Positions 1 to 5,851 of a stretch of 6,765 bases of DNA are shown here, piece by piece; position 1 is the first letter of the stretch; each line of letters begins with the position of its first letter. The DNA is from an uncultured Clostridia bacterium (GTDB lineage: Bacteria; Bacillota; Clostridia; Peptostreptococcales; Anaerovoracaceae). Under the pieces are notes generated by a model. It was not told where the DNA came from. It saw nothing but the letters and a program-made list of their open reading frames with translations, and did no database searches. The stretch covers positions 1 to 6,765 of the forward strand of contig CALDNM010000116.1 in NCBI GenBank assembly GCA_937915045.1, read 5' to 3'. Made by a program: the position numbers and the translations under genes.

Positions 1-26
1 TTACACCCTGCCGCCCGAAGGGTCAA

Positions 27-58
27 CAAAAGACGCCCGCGCGATCGCGGACGCCTTC
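27..58 (-). terminator. Intrinsic terminator of hsp20
   Basis: Read on the minus strand, a GC-rich stem (GGCGTCCGCG / CGCGGGCGTC, 10 bp, loop ATCG) is flanked by an AA/TT extension and followed by TCTTTTGTTG. Two of the pairs are G-U in the minus-strand transcript but would be A-C mismatches in a plus-strand transcript. This shows that the hairpin belongs to minus-strand transcription, i.e. to hsp20, whose stop codon lies about 30 bp upstream. The U-tract is short, so termination may be incomplete. Confidence 0.75.
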
Positions 59-88
59 TGCAATATCATTTGTCAAACACACTTCCTG

Positions 89-517
89 TTATCTGATTTC
101 TATCTGTGTCGATTCAGGCTCTTTCGGAGTCTCTTTCGGGAGCTCCAGGCTGAGGACACCATCCTTATATTCAGCGTCGATGCCGGACTGATCTATACCG
201 GTCACATCGAAACTTCTTGAGAAAGCACCATACTTTCTCTCCCTTCTGACATAATTCTTTTCTTCGTCCTTGTCCTCTGATTCCTCACTGTGCTCAGCAG
301 AGATCGAAAGGATATCGTCCTTGATACCGATCTTTATTTCATCTTTATTGAAACCCGGGAGGTCAGCTTTCATCTCAAGGTGATCGCCCTTGTCTTCAAT
401 ATCGGTCCTGAACTGGGACGCGTTAGTGGAAAGATCCCCGAAGAAATTATTCTCCAGATCATCCAGATAACCAAATACATTACTATTACTTCTTCCAAAT
501 GGCATTAAATCAAACAT
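89..517 (-). CDS. Small heat-shock protein, Hsp20/alpha-crystallin family
   Basis: ATP-independent cytosolic holdase that binds unfolding proteins and keeps them refoldable. The 142-residue length is typical of bacterial Hsp20. A variable N-terminal arm (about 1-36) is followed by the alpha-crystallin domain (about 37-128), containing ADLPGFNKDEI (51-61), the conserved YVRRERKYGAFSRSF strand region (89-103) and DGVLSLELPK (119-128). The short tail ends with the I-x-I motif (I139-E140-I141) that docks neighbouring dimers in the oligomer. An acidic/lysine-rich stretch (77-87) fills the loop that normally makes the dimer-swapping strand. The start is supported by GGAGG at 526-530, 8 nt upstream. 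The gene is monocistronic, with its own promoter and CIRCE upstream and a terminator downstream, so HrcA control is expected. The family assignment is secure; the exact paralogue name (hsp18/ibpA-like) cannot be set from sequence alone. Confidence 0.96.
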   Translation of the reverse strand: MFDLMPFGRSNSNVFGYLDDLENNFFGDLSTNASQFRTDIEDKGDHLEMKADLPGFNKDEIKIGIKDDILSISAEHSEESEDKDEEKNYVRRERKYGAFSRSFDVTGIDQSGIDAEYKDGVLSLELPKETPKEPESTQIEIR

Positions 518-574
518 ATCAACTACCTCCTTGATTTATTATCTTTTTTCTATCCTTTTCCTTTGGACACCTAT

Positions 575-602
575 ATACTACCACCAAATTGTGTTTTGTA
601 AA
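575..602 (-). promoter_or_regulatory. Predicted sigma-A promoter of hsp20
   Basis: On the minus strand, TTTACA (597-602) is followed after 16 bp by TAGTAT (575-580), which runs on into TATATA. An alternative -10 is TATATA with a longer spacer. Transcription would begin near 568, giving a purine-rich leader of about 50 nt with GGAGG at 526-530. The CIRCE lies upstream of this -35 rather than over the start site, so either HrcA blocks from upstream or the real promoter lies further up. No better candidate hexamers were found there. Confidence 0.5.
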
Positions 603-607
603 CACAA
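589..607. promoter_or_regulatory. 19-bp perfect palindrome over the hsp20 -35 box (putative operator)
   Basis: TTGTGTTT-TGT-AAACACAA is an inverted repeat with perfect 8-bp arms and a 3-bp centre, placed exactly across the predicted -35 hexamer of hsp20. It resembles Rex or CRP half-sites (TTGTG...CACAA), but the internal spacing is 9 bp rather than the 8 bp of those consensus sites, so neither assignment is safe. Its position suits a repressor that excludes RNA polymerase. An RNA role is unlikely because the predicted transcript starts downstream. Confidence 0.5.
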
Positions 608-609
608 AA

Positions 610-636
610 TTAGCACTCTTTTTGCGAGAGTGCTAA
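610..636. promoter_or_regulatory. CIRCE element (HrcA operator) upstream of hsp20
   Basis: Perfect match to the consensus TTAGCACTC-N9-GAGTGCTAA; the spacer is TTTTTGCGA. HrcA binds CIRCE as a dimer and represses class I heat-shock genes. The element starts 93 bp upstream of the hsp20 start codon and ends 7 bp before the predicted -35. The only gene that can be controlled from here is hsp20, because an apparent terminator and the tail of the kinase gene lie on the other side. Confidence 0.95.
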
Positions 637-663
637 CAAAATGCTGCAGTAACGGTCGTCACT

Positions 664-679
664 CGTTGATATTTCAACG
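664..679. repeat. Short inverted repeat CGTTGA-N4-TCAACG
   Basis: Perfect 6-bp arms around TATT, lying between the kinase-operon terminator and the hsp20 CIRCE. No T-run follows on either strand, so it is not a terminator. It could be a protein-binding site or chance; nothing identifies a regulator. Confidence 0.4.
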
Positions 680-690
680 TTTTCGCCACA

Positions 691-732
691 TAAAAAAACC
701 GCAAAAAACTTTTAAAAAAGTTGTTTTACGGT
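691..732 (-). terminator. AT-rich intrinsic terminator of the flavoprotein-kinase operon
   Basis: On the minus strand, ACCG-T-AAAA-C-AACTTTT pairs with AAAAGTT-TTTT-G-CGGT around a TT loop: 16 pairs including one T-G, with a single bulged C, followed by a run of seven T. It lies 37 bp past the kinase stop codon. The plus strand reads the same hairpin followed by CATTTTTT, so it could also stop plus-strand transcription. The stem is mostly A-T, unusual for this window, but it is long and ends in a 4-bp GC-rich clamp at its base. Confidence 0.75.
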
Positions 733-768
733 CATTTTTTACGCTGTTTTATGTGTTTTTCGCCCGCT

Positions 769-1821
769 TTACGCGAATATCATGCTGATCAGGCCTCCGA
801 CCGACATCACTACTACGAAGATGATGATCGTCCAAAGTATGATTCCGAATATCCGGAGCCCCGGCTTTTCGCTCGAAGAGAAAGGCATCTGGCTGTGCGC
901 TCCCAGATAATCCATCGCAAACAGCGCAGCGCATATGAATGCCGCGAAGCAGAACAGCCTTTCGCACATATCCTGTCCGCCTGTCTTCGCTCCGAAGTCT
1001 ATATTGAAAGCTACGATGAACATCAGGAAGTACGCAAGCAATCCGACGATCATCTTCCATGGCCTTCTGGTCCTGAATCCTGGCGGCGCGAAATTCTTCG
1101 CTCCCGCTGCTACCTGATCCTTCAGCACATCGCTCGCACTCATCGGCTCCATAGCGAGAAGATCCGATTTTAGTTCGAGCACAGTCCTGTATCTTTCGTC
1201 CGGGATCTTCGTCGTGCATCTGTCTATGATATGCGCCATCTGCTCGCCCAGCTTTTTGTCCGACGCGAGCTCTTTCTTCGGGCCGCCGTGCGAAAACGCT
1301 TTTAAGATAAATCCGACCGCCTTGATATCGATGAACGGATCCGGTGTTTCGCCGGCCACCTGCTGCGGCGCGGAAAGATCCACTATATGCATCTCACCGT
1401 CATCGCCCATCAAAATATTATTAGGATTCAGATCCCCGTGTATTATCGGAGGCGTAAGTCCATGAAGTGGCGAAAGCAGATCGCATATCCCGCACACTAT
1501 CTTTATCGCTTCGTCGAGCGTAAGATCGCGAGCTGCCATGATATCCATGAGAGGTGTCCCCTCTATGTATTCCTCGATGACATAAAGGCTGTTGCCGTCC
1601 TCGAACATCTCCTCGATACGAGGAACGCCATGGAGCCTCGCCGCTTTTATCAGATCGTATCCCGCTTTTTTGTTCGCGGAAAGCGTCTTCTTCGCGAAGA
1701 TCTCATCGGTGTCCTTCTTCTTTACAAGCGCGACCCTGTGATCGCGGTCGATATCGGCCACATGCTCGTAGCGTCCACCCAGTATCTCTTCTTCAGTTTT
1801 TTGTTTTTTCTTTCTGCTCAT
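769..1821 (-). CDS. Membrane-anchored protein-kinase-like protein
   Basis: 350 residues: a cytosolic kinase-fold domain (about 15-225), a linker, then three hydrophobic segments (about 257-275, 288-306, 324-349) predicted to anchor it in the membrane. Kinase landmarks are the likely ATP lysine K45 (FAKKTL), the hinge-like VIEEYIEGTPL (81-91), the catalytic loop IIHGDLNPNNILM (126-138, D130 and N135), the metal-binding D148 in VDLS in place of DFG, D165 (DIKAVG) and R212 of subdomain XI. Oddities: the glycine-rich loop is not recognisable, HRD is HGD, the catalytic-loop lysine is N132, and no APE motif is visible. The core Lys/Asp/Asn/Asp set is kept, so it may still be active, possibly as an atypical Ser/Thr or small-molecule kinase. 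The start lies 9 bp after the stop of the upstream flavoprotein gene with only a weak GGGA site, implying translational coupling. No extracellular sensor domain such as PASTA is present. Substrate unknown. Confidence 0.85.
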   Translation of the reverse strand: MSRKKKQKTEEEILGGRYEHVADIDRDHRVALVKKKDTDEIFAKKTLSANKKAGYDLIKAARLHGVPRIEEMFEDGNSLYVIEEYIEGTPLMDIMAARDLTLDEAIKIVCGICDLLSPLHGLTPPIIHGDLNPNNILMGDDGEMHIVDLSAPQQVAGETPDPFIDIKAVGFILKAFSHGGPKKELASDKKLGEQMAHIIDRCTTKIPDERYRTVLELKSDLLAMEPMSASDVLKDQVAAGAKNFAPPGFRTRRPWKMIVGLLAYFLMFIVAFNIDFGAKTGGQDMCERLFCFAAFICAALFAMDYLGAHSQMPFSSSEKPGLRIFGIILWTIIIFVVVMSVGGLISMIFA

Positions 1822-1830
1822 ATATTCCCA

Positions 1831-2673
1831 TTATTTAATGACTAGCTGCTGCTTCACACTGAAGCCTTTTTCCTTGAACGCCGTGCAAAGCACATCGCAC
1901 TTCGTCGGTTCGATGCAGATAAGATGCATCTCGTTTGGCATAGCTTTTATCTTTTCCGGATCGATGCCCTTGAACTCAAGAACGTTTTCATATTCCTCGT
2001 TCATGAAATCAACGAGCCTGGCTTCGCCCTGTACCTGTAGTCCCTCGAGATCGTCCATGCTGTCCGACTCCTTGTAGATCGCGAACGATACGTTCTTGTT
2101 CACGAGGAGGCCTCTGAATTTCATGCCTCCTTCAGTCAGTATATATATCCTGTTCTTCCTGTAGATATATTCGAGCGGCGTGCACCGCGTATATGTTTCC
2201 GACGCTGTCGCGAGCGCGAGCGTCTTATGCTCTTTTAATATCTTCTCGATCTCGACTTTCAGATCAGCGTCTTCCATCTTCTTCTCAGGCGCTCTCAGCA
2301 CGGCCGCTAGATCTTCTCCGAGAAGCGACGCTCCCTCAGGATCGAACATCCCCGTCGACCTGACTATCGCGTCTACCCCTGTGATCTTTTCGATCGCGTG
2401 GACATGATCGAAGAAATGCTTATCCTGTATCTTGACGCCGACCACCACTAACTTTTTGAGTGATACAGACGCCACGTTTTTCTCGACCCAGTCCTTTGCC
2501 GCCAAAGGGCCGTAATACGTAAAGACGAGACAGATATTGTCGTACCCGTCCACATCCGACGGCGCGTCATTCACCGAAGTGACTTTCGCGTTCCCGATTA
2601 TGAACCCGAGGATCTCCGCAGTCTCTTTCGCGGACTCGTGCTCGCTGCCATAAATCACTAATGTATTGTTCAT
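1831..2673 (-). CDS. Flavodoxin-like / PNPOx-like two-domain flavoprotein
   Basis: 280 residues. The N-terminal part (about 3-128) looks like a flavodoxin-type fold: LVIYGSEHESAKETAE (5-20) resembles a first strand plus phosphate-binding loop, and hydrophobic strands follow at ICLVFTYYG (47-55) and KLVVVGVKI (74-82). The C-terminal part (about 138-262) matches the pyridoxamine-phosphate-oxidase-like split beta-barrel: TLALATAS (151-158), LEYIYRKNRIYILTEGG (167-183), KFRGLLVNKNVSFAIY (185-200) and GLQVQGEARLV (211-221). Both folds usually bind FMN, so a redox or flavin-sensing role is likely, but the substrate is unknown and it should not be called a true PdxH. Start choice: an ATG at 2700 exists in frame but lies on the -10 box; the ATG at 2673 has GGAGG 7 nt upstream. 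First gene of a two-gene operon with the kinase-like protein. Confidence 0.85.
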   Translation of the reverse strand: MNNTLVIYGSEHESAKETAEILGFIIGNAKVTSVNDAPSDVDGYDNICLVFTYYGPLAAKDWVEKNVASVSLKKLVVVGVKIQDKHFFDHVHAIEKITGVDAIVRSTGMFDPEGASLLGEDLAAVLRAPEKKMEDADLKVEIEKILKEHKTLALATASETYTRCTPLEYIYRKNRIYILTEGGMKFRGLLVNKNVSFAIYKESDSMDDLEGLQVQGEARLVDFMNEEYENVLEFKGIDPEKIKAMPNEMHLICIEPTKCDVLCTAFKEKGFSVKQQLVIK

Positions 2674-2680
2674 ATCAACG

Positions 2681-2685
2681 CCTCC
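2681..2685 (-). promoter_or_regulatory. Ribosome binding site fixing the flavoprotein start
   Basis: GGAGG on the minus strand, 7 nt before the ATG at 2673. It rules in MNNTLVIYG as the N-terminus over the upstream ATG at 2700, which has no such site and overlaps the predicted -10 box. Confidence 0.85.
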
Positions 2686-2698
2686 GATCGTATAAATC

Positions 2699-2727
2699 AT
2701 TATACCCCCGTATCAGCATGTTGACAA
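2699..2727 (-). promoter_or_regulatory. Predicted sigma-A promoter of the flavoprotein-kinase operon
   Basis: On the minus strand, TTGTCA (2722-2727) is followed by 17 bp and a perfect TATAAT (2699-2704). The start would fall near 2692, giving a leader of about 19 nt that contains the GGAGG site. Its -35 hexamer overlaps that of the divergent htpG promoter almost completely. Confidence 0.75.
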
Positions 2728-2748
2728 ACCCGGATTTTTGAGTACACT
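2721..2748 (+). promoter_or_regulatory. Predicted sigma-A promoter of htpG
   Basis: Consensus TTGACA (2721-2726) is followed after 16 bp by TACACT (2743-2748); CACTAT (2745-2750) with an 18-bp spacer is an alternative. Transcription would start near 2755, within the left arm of the CIRCE, which is the classic arrangement for HrcA repression. The leader is about 83 nt. Confidence 0.75.
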
Positions 2749-2753
2749 ATTAG

Positions 2754-2780
2754 TTAGCACTCAACAGTTCAGAGTGCTAA
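2754..2780. promoter_or_regulatory. CIRCE element (HrcA operator) of htpG
   Basis: Perfect TTAGCACTC-N9-GAGTGCTAA with spacer AACAGTTCA, spanning the predicted htpG start site. HrcA bound here should block htpG initiation. The element is about 60 bp upstream of the divergent flavoprotein start site and so need not block that promoter directly. Confidence 0.96.
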
Positions 2781-2837
2781 CACAGAGGGCAAAACGATCC
2801 TATTACAGAACTTCAATATAAAAACGGAGGCATTGAA

Positions 2838-4817
2838 ATGGCTAAAAAACAATTCCAGGCAGAGTCGAAACGCCTGCTCGACATGATGATCAACTCGATA
2901 TATACGCACAAAGAGATATTCCTGCGTGAGATCATCTCGAACGCGAGCGACGCGGACGACAAACTTTACTACAAAGGACTATCCGAAAAGATCACGGGCA
3001 TCAAACGTGACGACTTCACGATAAACATCGAAGCCGACAAAAACGCGCGCACGCTGACCATCAGCGACAACGGCATCGGCATGACAAAAGACCAGCTGTA
3101 CAACGATCTCGGAGTCATCGCGAAGAGCGGCAGCTTCGATTTCAAGGACGGGCTCGACAGCAGTAATGATGATGACGCGAAGGACGAACAGAAAAAGAAA
3201 GATACCGACGCTTCGAAAGATATCGATATAATCGGTCAGTTCGGCGTAGGCTTTTACAGCGCGTTCATGGTCGCGAAACACGTGGAAGTCATCTCGAAAG
3301 CGTATGGCTCTGACGAGGCATATAAATGGGCATCCGATGGAGCCGACGGATATACAGTGCAGGAGTGCGAGAAAAGCGAGAACGGCACTGATGTCATCCT
3401 CACGCTGAAAGACGATACGGACGAGGAAAAATACGGACAGTACTTAGAAGAATGGACGCTGAAAGATCTCGTCACGAAATACAGCGATTACATCCGTTAC
3501 CCTATCACGATGATGTGCGAAAAATCGAAAGTCAAGGAAGGCACTGAAGGCAGGAAGGACGACAAAGGAAAAGACATCCCGCCTGAATACGAACATTACA
3601 GCGAGCTCGATACACTCAACTCGATGGTTCCTCTCTGGAAGCGCCGCAAGAGCGACATAAAGGATGAGGATTATAACAACTTCTATAAAGATAAATATTA
3701 CGACAATGTGGATCCGCAGAAAGTCATCCACACGAATGTAGACGGTGTCATTTCATACTCGGCACTGCTCTTCATACCGGGACGCGCGCCTTATGATTAT
3801 TACAGCAAGAACTACGAGAAAGGCTTGCAGCTTTATTCTTCGGGCGTGAAGATCATGGATAAATGCGCGGACCTTCTGCCGGACTATTTCAGTTTTGTGA
3901 AAGGCCTCGTGGATTCACAGGATCTGTCGCTCAACATCTCGCGTGAGATGCTCCAGCACGACAGACAGCTCCAGGCGATCGAGCAGCGTCTTGAGAAAAA
4001 GATCCGCAGCGAACTCCTCGACATGCAGGAGAAGGATCGCGAGGGTTACGAAAAGTTCTGGAAGAACTTCGGTCTCCAGCTCAAGTTCGGCATTTACGAA
4101 AACTTCGGCATGAAGAAAGACGTACTGCAGGACCTCCTGATGTTCTATTCATCGACTGAAAAGAAACTTACCACGCTCAAAGAATACGTCGCGAGAATGG
4201 CTCCGGATCAGAAAGAAATCTATTACGCGGCCGGCGAAAATATCGAAAAGATCGACCAGCTGCCTCAGACTGAAATGATAAAAGACAAGGGTTTCGAGAT
4301 ACTTTATCTGACCGACAGCGTAGATGAGTTCACACTGAAAGCTATGATGGCTTATGACGAGAAACAGTTCAAATCGATCTCCGATGAAGATATCGATCTC
4401 GGTGAAACTGATGAAGAAAAGAGCGCGGCGGAAGAACAGGAAAAATCCAGCTTAGACCTTCTGACGTTCATTAAGAATTCTCTTGGAGATAAAGTCACCG
4501 ACGTGAAACTTTCGCAGAGACTAAAATCGCACCCTGTATGTCTGACGACAAAGGGCGGCATCTCACTCGAGATGCAGAAAGTCATCCAGGCCATGCCGGA
4601 AGGATCCAACCCTGAAATAAAGGCTTCGATCGTGCTCGAAATAAACGCGAAACACCCTATCATGAAGACGCTCGAGGACGCGTACGAAAACGATAAAGAC
4701 AAACTTAAATCATACGCGGACATCCTCTATACGGAAGCTCTCCTCATCGAAGGCATGCCTATAGACGATCCTGTCGCCTTCTCGAATGAAGTGTGCGATC
4801 TCATGACTGAGAAATAG
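2838..4817 (+). CDS. htpG: Molecular chaperone HtpG (bacterial Hsp90)
   Basis: Cytosolic homodimeric ATP-driven chaperone that remodels client proteins. 659 residues, close to or slightly longer than the usual 610-650. The N-terminal GHKL ATPase domain shows EIFLREIISNASDA (26-39; E31 catalytic, N35 magnesium/ATP), SDNGIGM (76-82; D77 contacts adenine) and IIGQFGVGFYSAFMV (131-145). The middle domain includes PLWKRR (265-270), IPGRAPYDYY (313-322), QLYSSGVKIM (331-340) and LSLNISREMLQ (363-373), whose R369 is the ATP-sensing arginine. The C-terminal dimerisation domain covers about 550-659; as in bacteria there is no MEEVD tail. Odd: the ATP-lid segment (about 101-129) is expanded with a charged Asp/Lys stretch, and position 40 is Asp in NASDADDK. 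Start supported by GGAGG at 2826-2830, 7 nt upstream. Monocistronic between a CIRCE-controlled promoter and a strong terminator, so HrcA regulation is expected. Confidence 0.98.
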   Translation: MAKKQFQAESKRLLDMMINSIYTHKEIFLREIISNASDADDKLYYKGLSEKITGIKRDDFTINIEADKNARTLTISDNGIGMTKDQLYNDLGVIAKSGSFDFKDGLDSSNDDDAKDEQKKKDTDASKDIDIIGQFGVGFYSAFMVAKHVEVISKAYGSDEAYKWASDGADGYTVQECEKSENGTDVILTLKDDTDEEKYGQYLEEWTLKDLVTKYSDYIRYPITMMCEKSKVKEGTEGRKDDKGKDIPPEYEHYSELDTLNSMVPLWKRRKSDIKDEDYNNFYKDKYYDNVDPQKVIHTNVDGVISYSALLFIPGRAPYDYYSKNYEKGLQLYSSGVKIMDKCADLLPDYFSFVKGLVDSQDLSLNISREMLQHDRQLQAIEQRLEKKIRSELLDMQEKDREGYEKFWKNFGLQLKFGIYENFGMKKDVLQDLLMFYSSTEKKLTTLKEYVARMAPDQKEIYYAAGENIEKIDQLPQTEMIKDKGFEILYLTDSVDEFTLKAMMAYDEKQFKSISDEDIDLGETDEEKSAAEEQEKSSLDLLTFIKNSLGDKVTDVKLSQRLKSHPVCLTTKGGISLEMQKVIQAMPEGSNPEIKASIVLEINAKHPIMKTLEDAYENDKDKLKSYADILYTEALLIEGMPIDDPVAFSNEVCDLMTEK

Positions 4818-4836
4818 TATAAACACCATAAGGGAT

Positions 4837-4876
4837 AAAAAGACCCGGAGGCTTTTGACAGTCTCCGGGTCTTTTT
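4837..4876. terminator. Bidirectional intrinsic terminator between htpG and the aldolase gene
   Basis: GACCCGGAG (4842-4850) pairs perfectly with CTCCGGGTC (4863-4871) around a 12-nt loop, with an A5 run before and a T5 run after that extend the stem. It works for htpG on the plus strand (20 bp after its stop) and equally for minus-strand transcription from the aldolase gene. Confidence 0.93.
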
Positions 4877-4887
4877 GCTCACTTTAT

Positions 4888-4970
4888 TGCTTGGCTGCTT
4901 TAGCTGCATGCTTTGTCAACTTGGCTGCTTTGCTGCTTTGGCTGCTTTGTCAACTTTGCTCGCTTTGCTT
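4888..4970. repeat. Short interspersed repeat tract (TTGGCTGCTTT / GCTTTGTCAACTT units)
   Basis: TTGGCTGCTTT occurs at 4891-4901, 4921-4931 and 4938-4948, with a TTGCTGCTTT variant between, and GCTTTGTCAACTT occurs at 4910-4922 and 4944-4956. Read on the minus strand the tract gives lysine/alanine-rich peptides (KAAKAAK-like) in two frames, interrupted by stops. It lies directly after the aldolase stop codon and before the shared terminator. It may be a decayed Lys/Ala-rich coding tail or replication-slippage repeats; no start codon with a ribosome site is present. Confidence 0.6.
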
Positions 4971-4986
4971 GAAGTGACACGCAGCT

Positions 4987-5760
4987 TTATCTCAGCTCGC
5001 TCACGATATTTTTGTACGCGTCTATGTAGATCGAGTTGTCGAGTCCAACTATGACGCTGTCGAATCCCTGCTCGATATATCCCTTCGCGGCATCGACTCC
5101 GCCGCAGAACATCATCGAAAGCTTCTTGTATTTTTTGCACGCCGCGAGTGCTGCCGCGAACGCGTCTTTGACTTCAGGGTCATTGAACTGCGCCGGCTTC
5201 CCAAGCGCGATCGACATGTCGAACGGTCCGATCATGATACCGTCGACTCCTTCCATACTTGTGATCTCGTCGATGTGCTCCAGGCACCCTCTCGTCTCAC
5301 ACTGCAGGATGACCATCGTTTCTTCATTGCAGTTTTTCATGTAATCATCGATCGACACTCCATCCATCGACTCGCCTGCTCCCCAGACTCCGTCGTGTGT
5401 CGGGCAGAAACCGCGGTCCCCTACCGGCGCAAACTTCGCAAACTCCACAATCTTCTTCGCGTCATCGACGCTCTTCACGCCCGGAACGATTATGCCGTGA
5501 GCTCCCTCGTCGAGAGCTTTGAGGACTGCAGAACGGACTATGCCGTCTATACGCACGAGCGGGCTGATGCCGCATCCCCTTGCTGTAGTGATGTAATGCT
5601 GCGCCGACTCAGAGTCCGCGGCATTGTGCTCGGTGTCCACGATGAGGAAATCGAGTCCCGTCGCTCCGAGACACAGCACCGAATTCGTGCTCTGCATGTG
5701 ATTGAAAGTCCCTATCGAAACTTTTCCGTTTTTGAAATTCTCGAGTACATTGTTTTTCAT
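4987..5760 (-). CDS. HpcH/HpaI-family class II aldolase
   Basis: 257 residues, the usual length for this TIM-barrel family, which cleaves or forms 2-keto-acid aldols with a divalent metal. Key sites align with HpaI: DFLIVDTEH (37-45, H45 general base), PLVRI with R70 (carboxylate/keto contact), QCETRG with E155 and GPFDMS with D181 (metal ligands). Other family marks are LDEGAHGIIVPGV (83-95), GDRGFCP (114-120) and the C-terminal GGVDAAKGYIEQGFDSVIVG region (220-239). The substrate is not determinable; candidates are 4-hydroxy-2-oxo-acids such as those from aromatic or deoxy-sugar catabolism, and no pathway partners are seen beside it. Start choice: the frame is open back to 5910, but that extension is low-complexity and overlaps the upstream gene, while the ATG at 5760 has AGGAGA 8 nt upstream. 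It follows the YwaF-like gene after a 91-bp gap with a possible promoter. Confidence 0.92.
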   Translation of the reverse strand: MKNNVLENFKNGKVSIGTFNHMQSTNSVLCLGATGLDFLIVDTEHNAADSESAQHYITTARGCGISPLVRIDGIVRSAVLKALDEGAHGIIVPGVKSVDDAKKIVEFAKFAPVGDRGFCPTHDGVWGAGESMDGVSIDDYMKNCNEETMVILQCETRGCLEHIDEITSMEGVDGIMIGPFDMSIALGKPAQFNDPEVKDAFAAALAACKKYKKLSMMFCGGVDAAKGYIEQGFDSVIVGLDNSIYIDAYKNIVSELR

Positions 5761-5768
5761 TTTTGTAT

Positions 5769-5774
5769 TCTCCT
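5769..5774 (-). promoter_or_regulatory. Ribosome binding site fixing the aldolase start
   Basis: AGGAGA on the minus strand, 8 nt before the ATG at 5760. It selects MKNNVLENF as the N-terminus, matching where homology to the aldolase family begins. Confidence 0.85.
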
Positions 5775-5803
5775 GTTTTGTGATCTTTTTCTTCTTGTTT
5801 TCT

Positions 5804-5809
5804 ATTATA
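5804..5809 (-). promoter_or_regulatory. Possible -10 box for the aldolase gene
   Basis: A perfect TATAAT on the minus strand lies 44 bp upstream of the aldolase start codon, within an A-rich gap. No convincing -35 hexamer is found 15-19 bp upstream, so this may be a weak internal promoter, an activator-dependent one, or a chance match in AT-rich DNA. Confidence 0.35.
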
Positions 5810-5851
5810 ATTGTACTTTTTTGATTGCTTTTATTATCTTTATTGATTGTC

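Noticed and set aside
1..69. Minus-strand 22-codon ORF downstream of hsp20
   Set aside because: It spans the terminator hairpin and has no well-placed ribosome site.
2..220. Plus-strand frame open from the window edge, reading TKDARAIADAF near the start
   Set aside because: The protein-like part coincides with the hsp20 terminator hairpin, and the frame would then overlap hsp20 antisense by about 130 bp. The G-U asymmetry of the hairpin supports minus-strand use. A converging gene cannot be excluded without flanking sequence.
589..607. Calling the palindrome a Rex or CRP site
   Set aside because: Half-sites are similar, but the central spacing is one base longer than either consensus.
721..1845. 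Several plus-strand and alternative-frame ORFs opposite the kinase gene, and similar ones opposite htpG, the aldolase and the YwaF-like gene
   Set aside because: They are antisense or out-of-frame shadows of well-supported genes, have no recognisable domains and no ribosome sites.
2674..2700. Upstream ATG (2700) for the flavoprotein
   Set aside because: It overlaps the predicted -10 box and would be upstream of the transcript start; the ATG at 2673 has GGAGG at the right distance.
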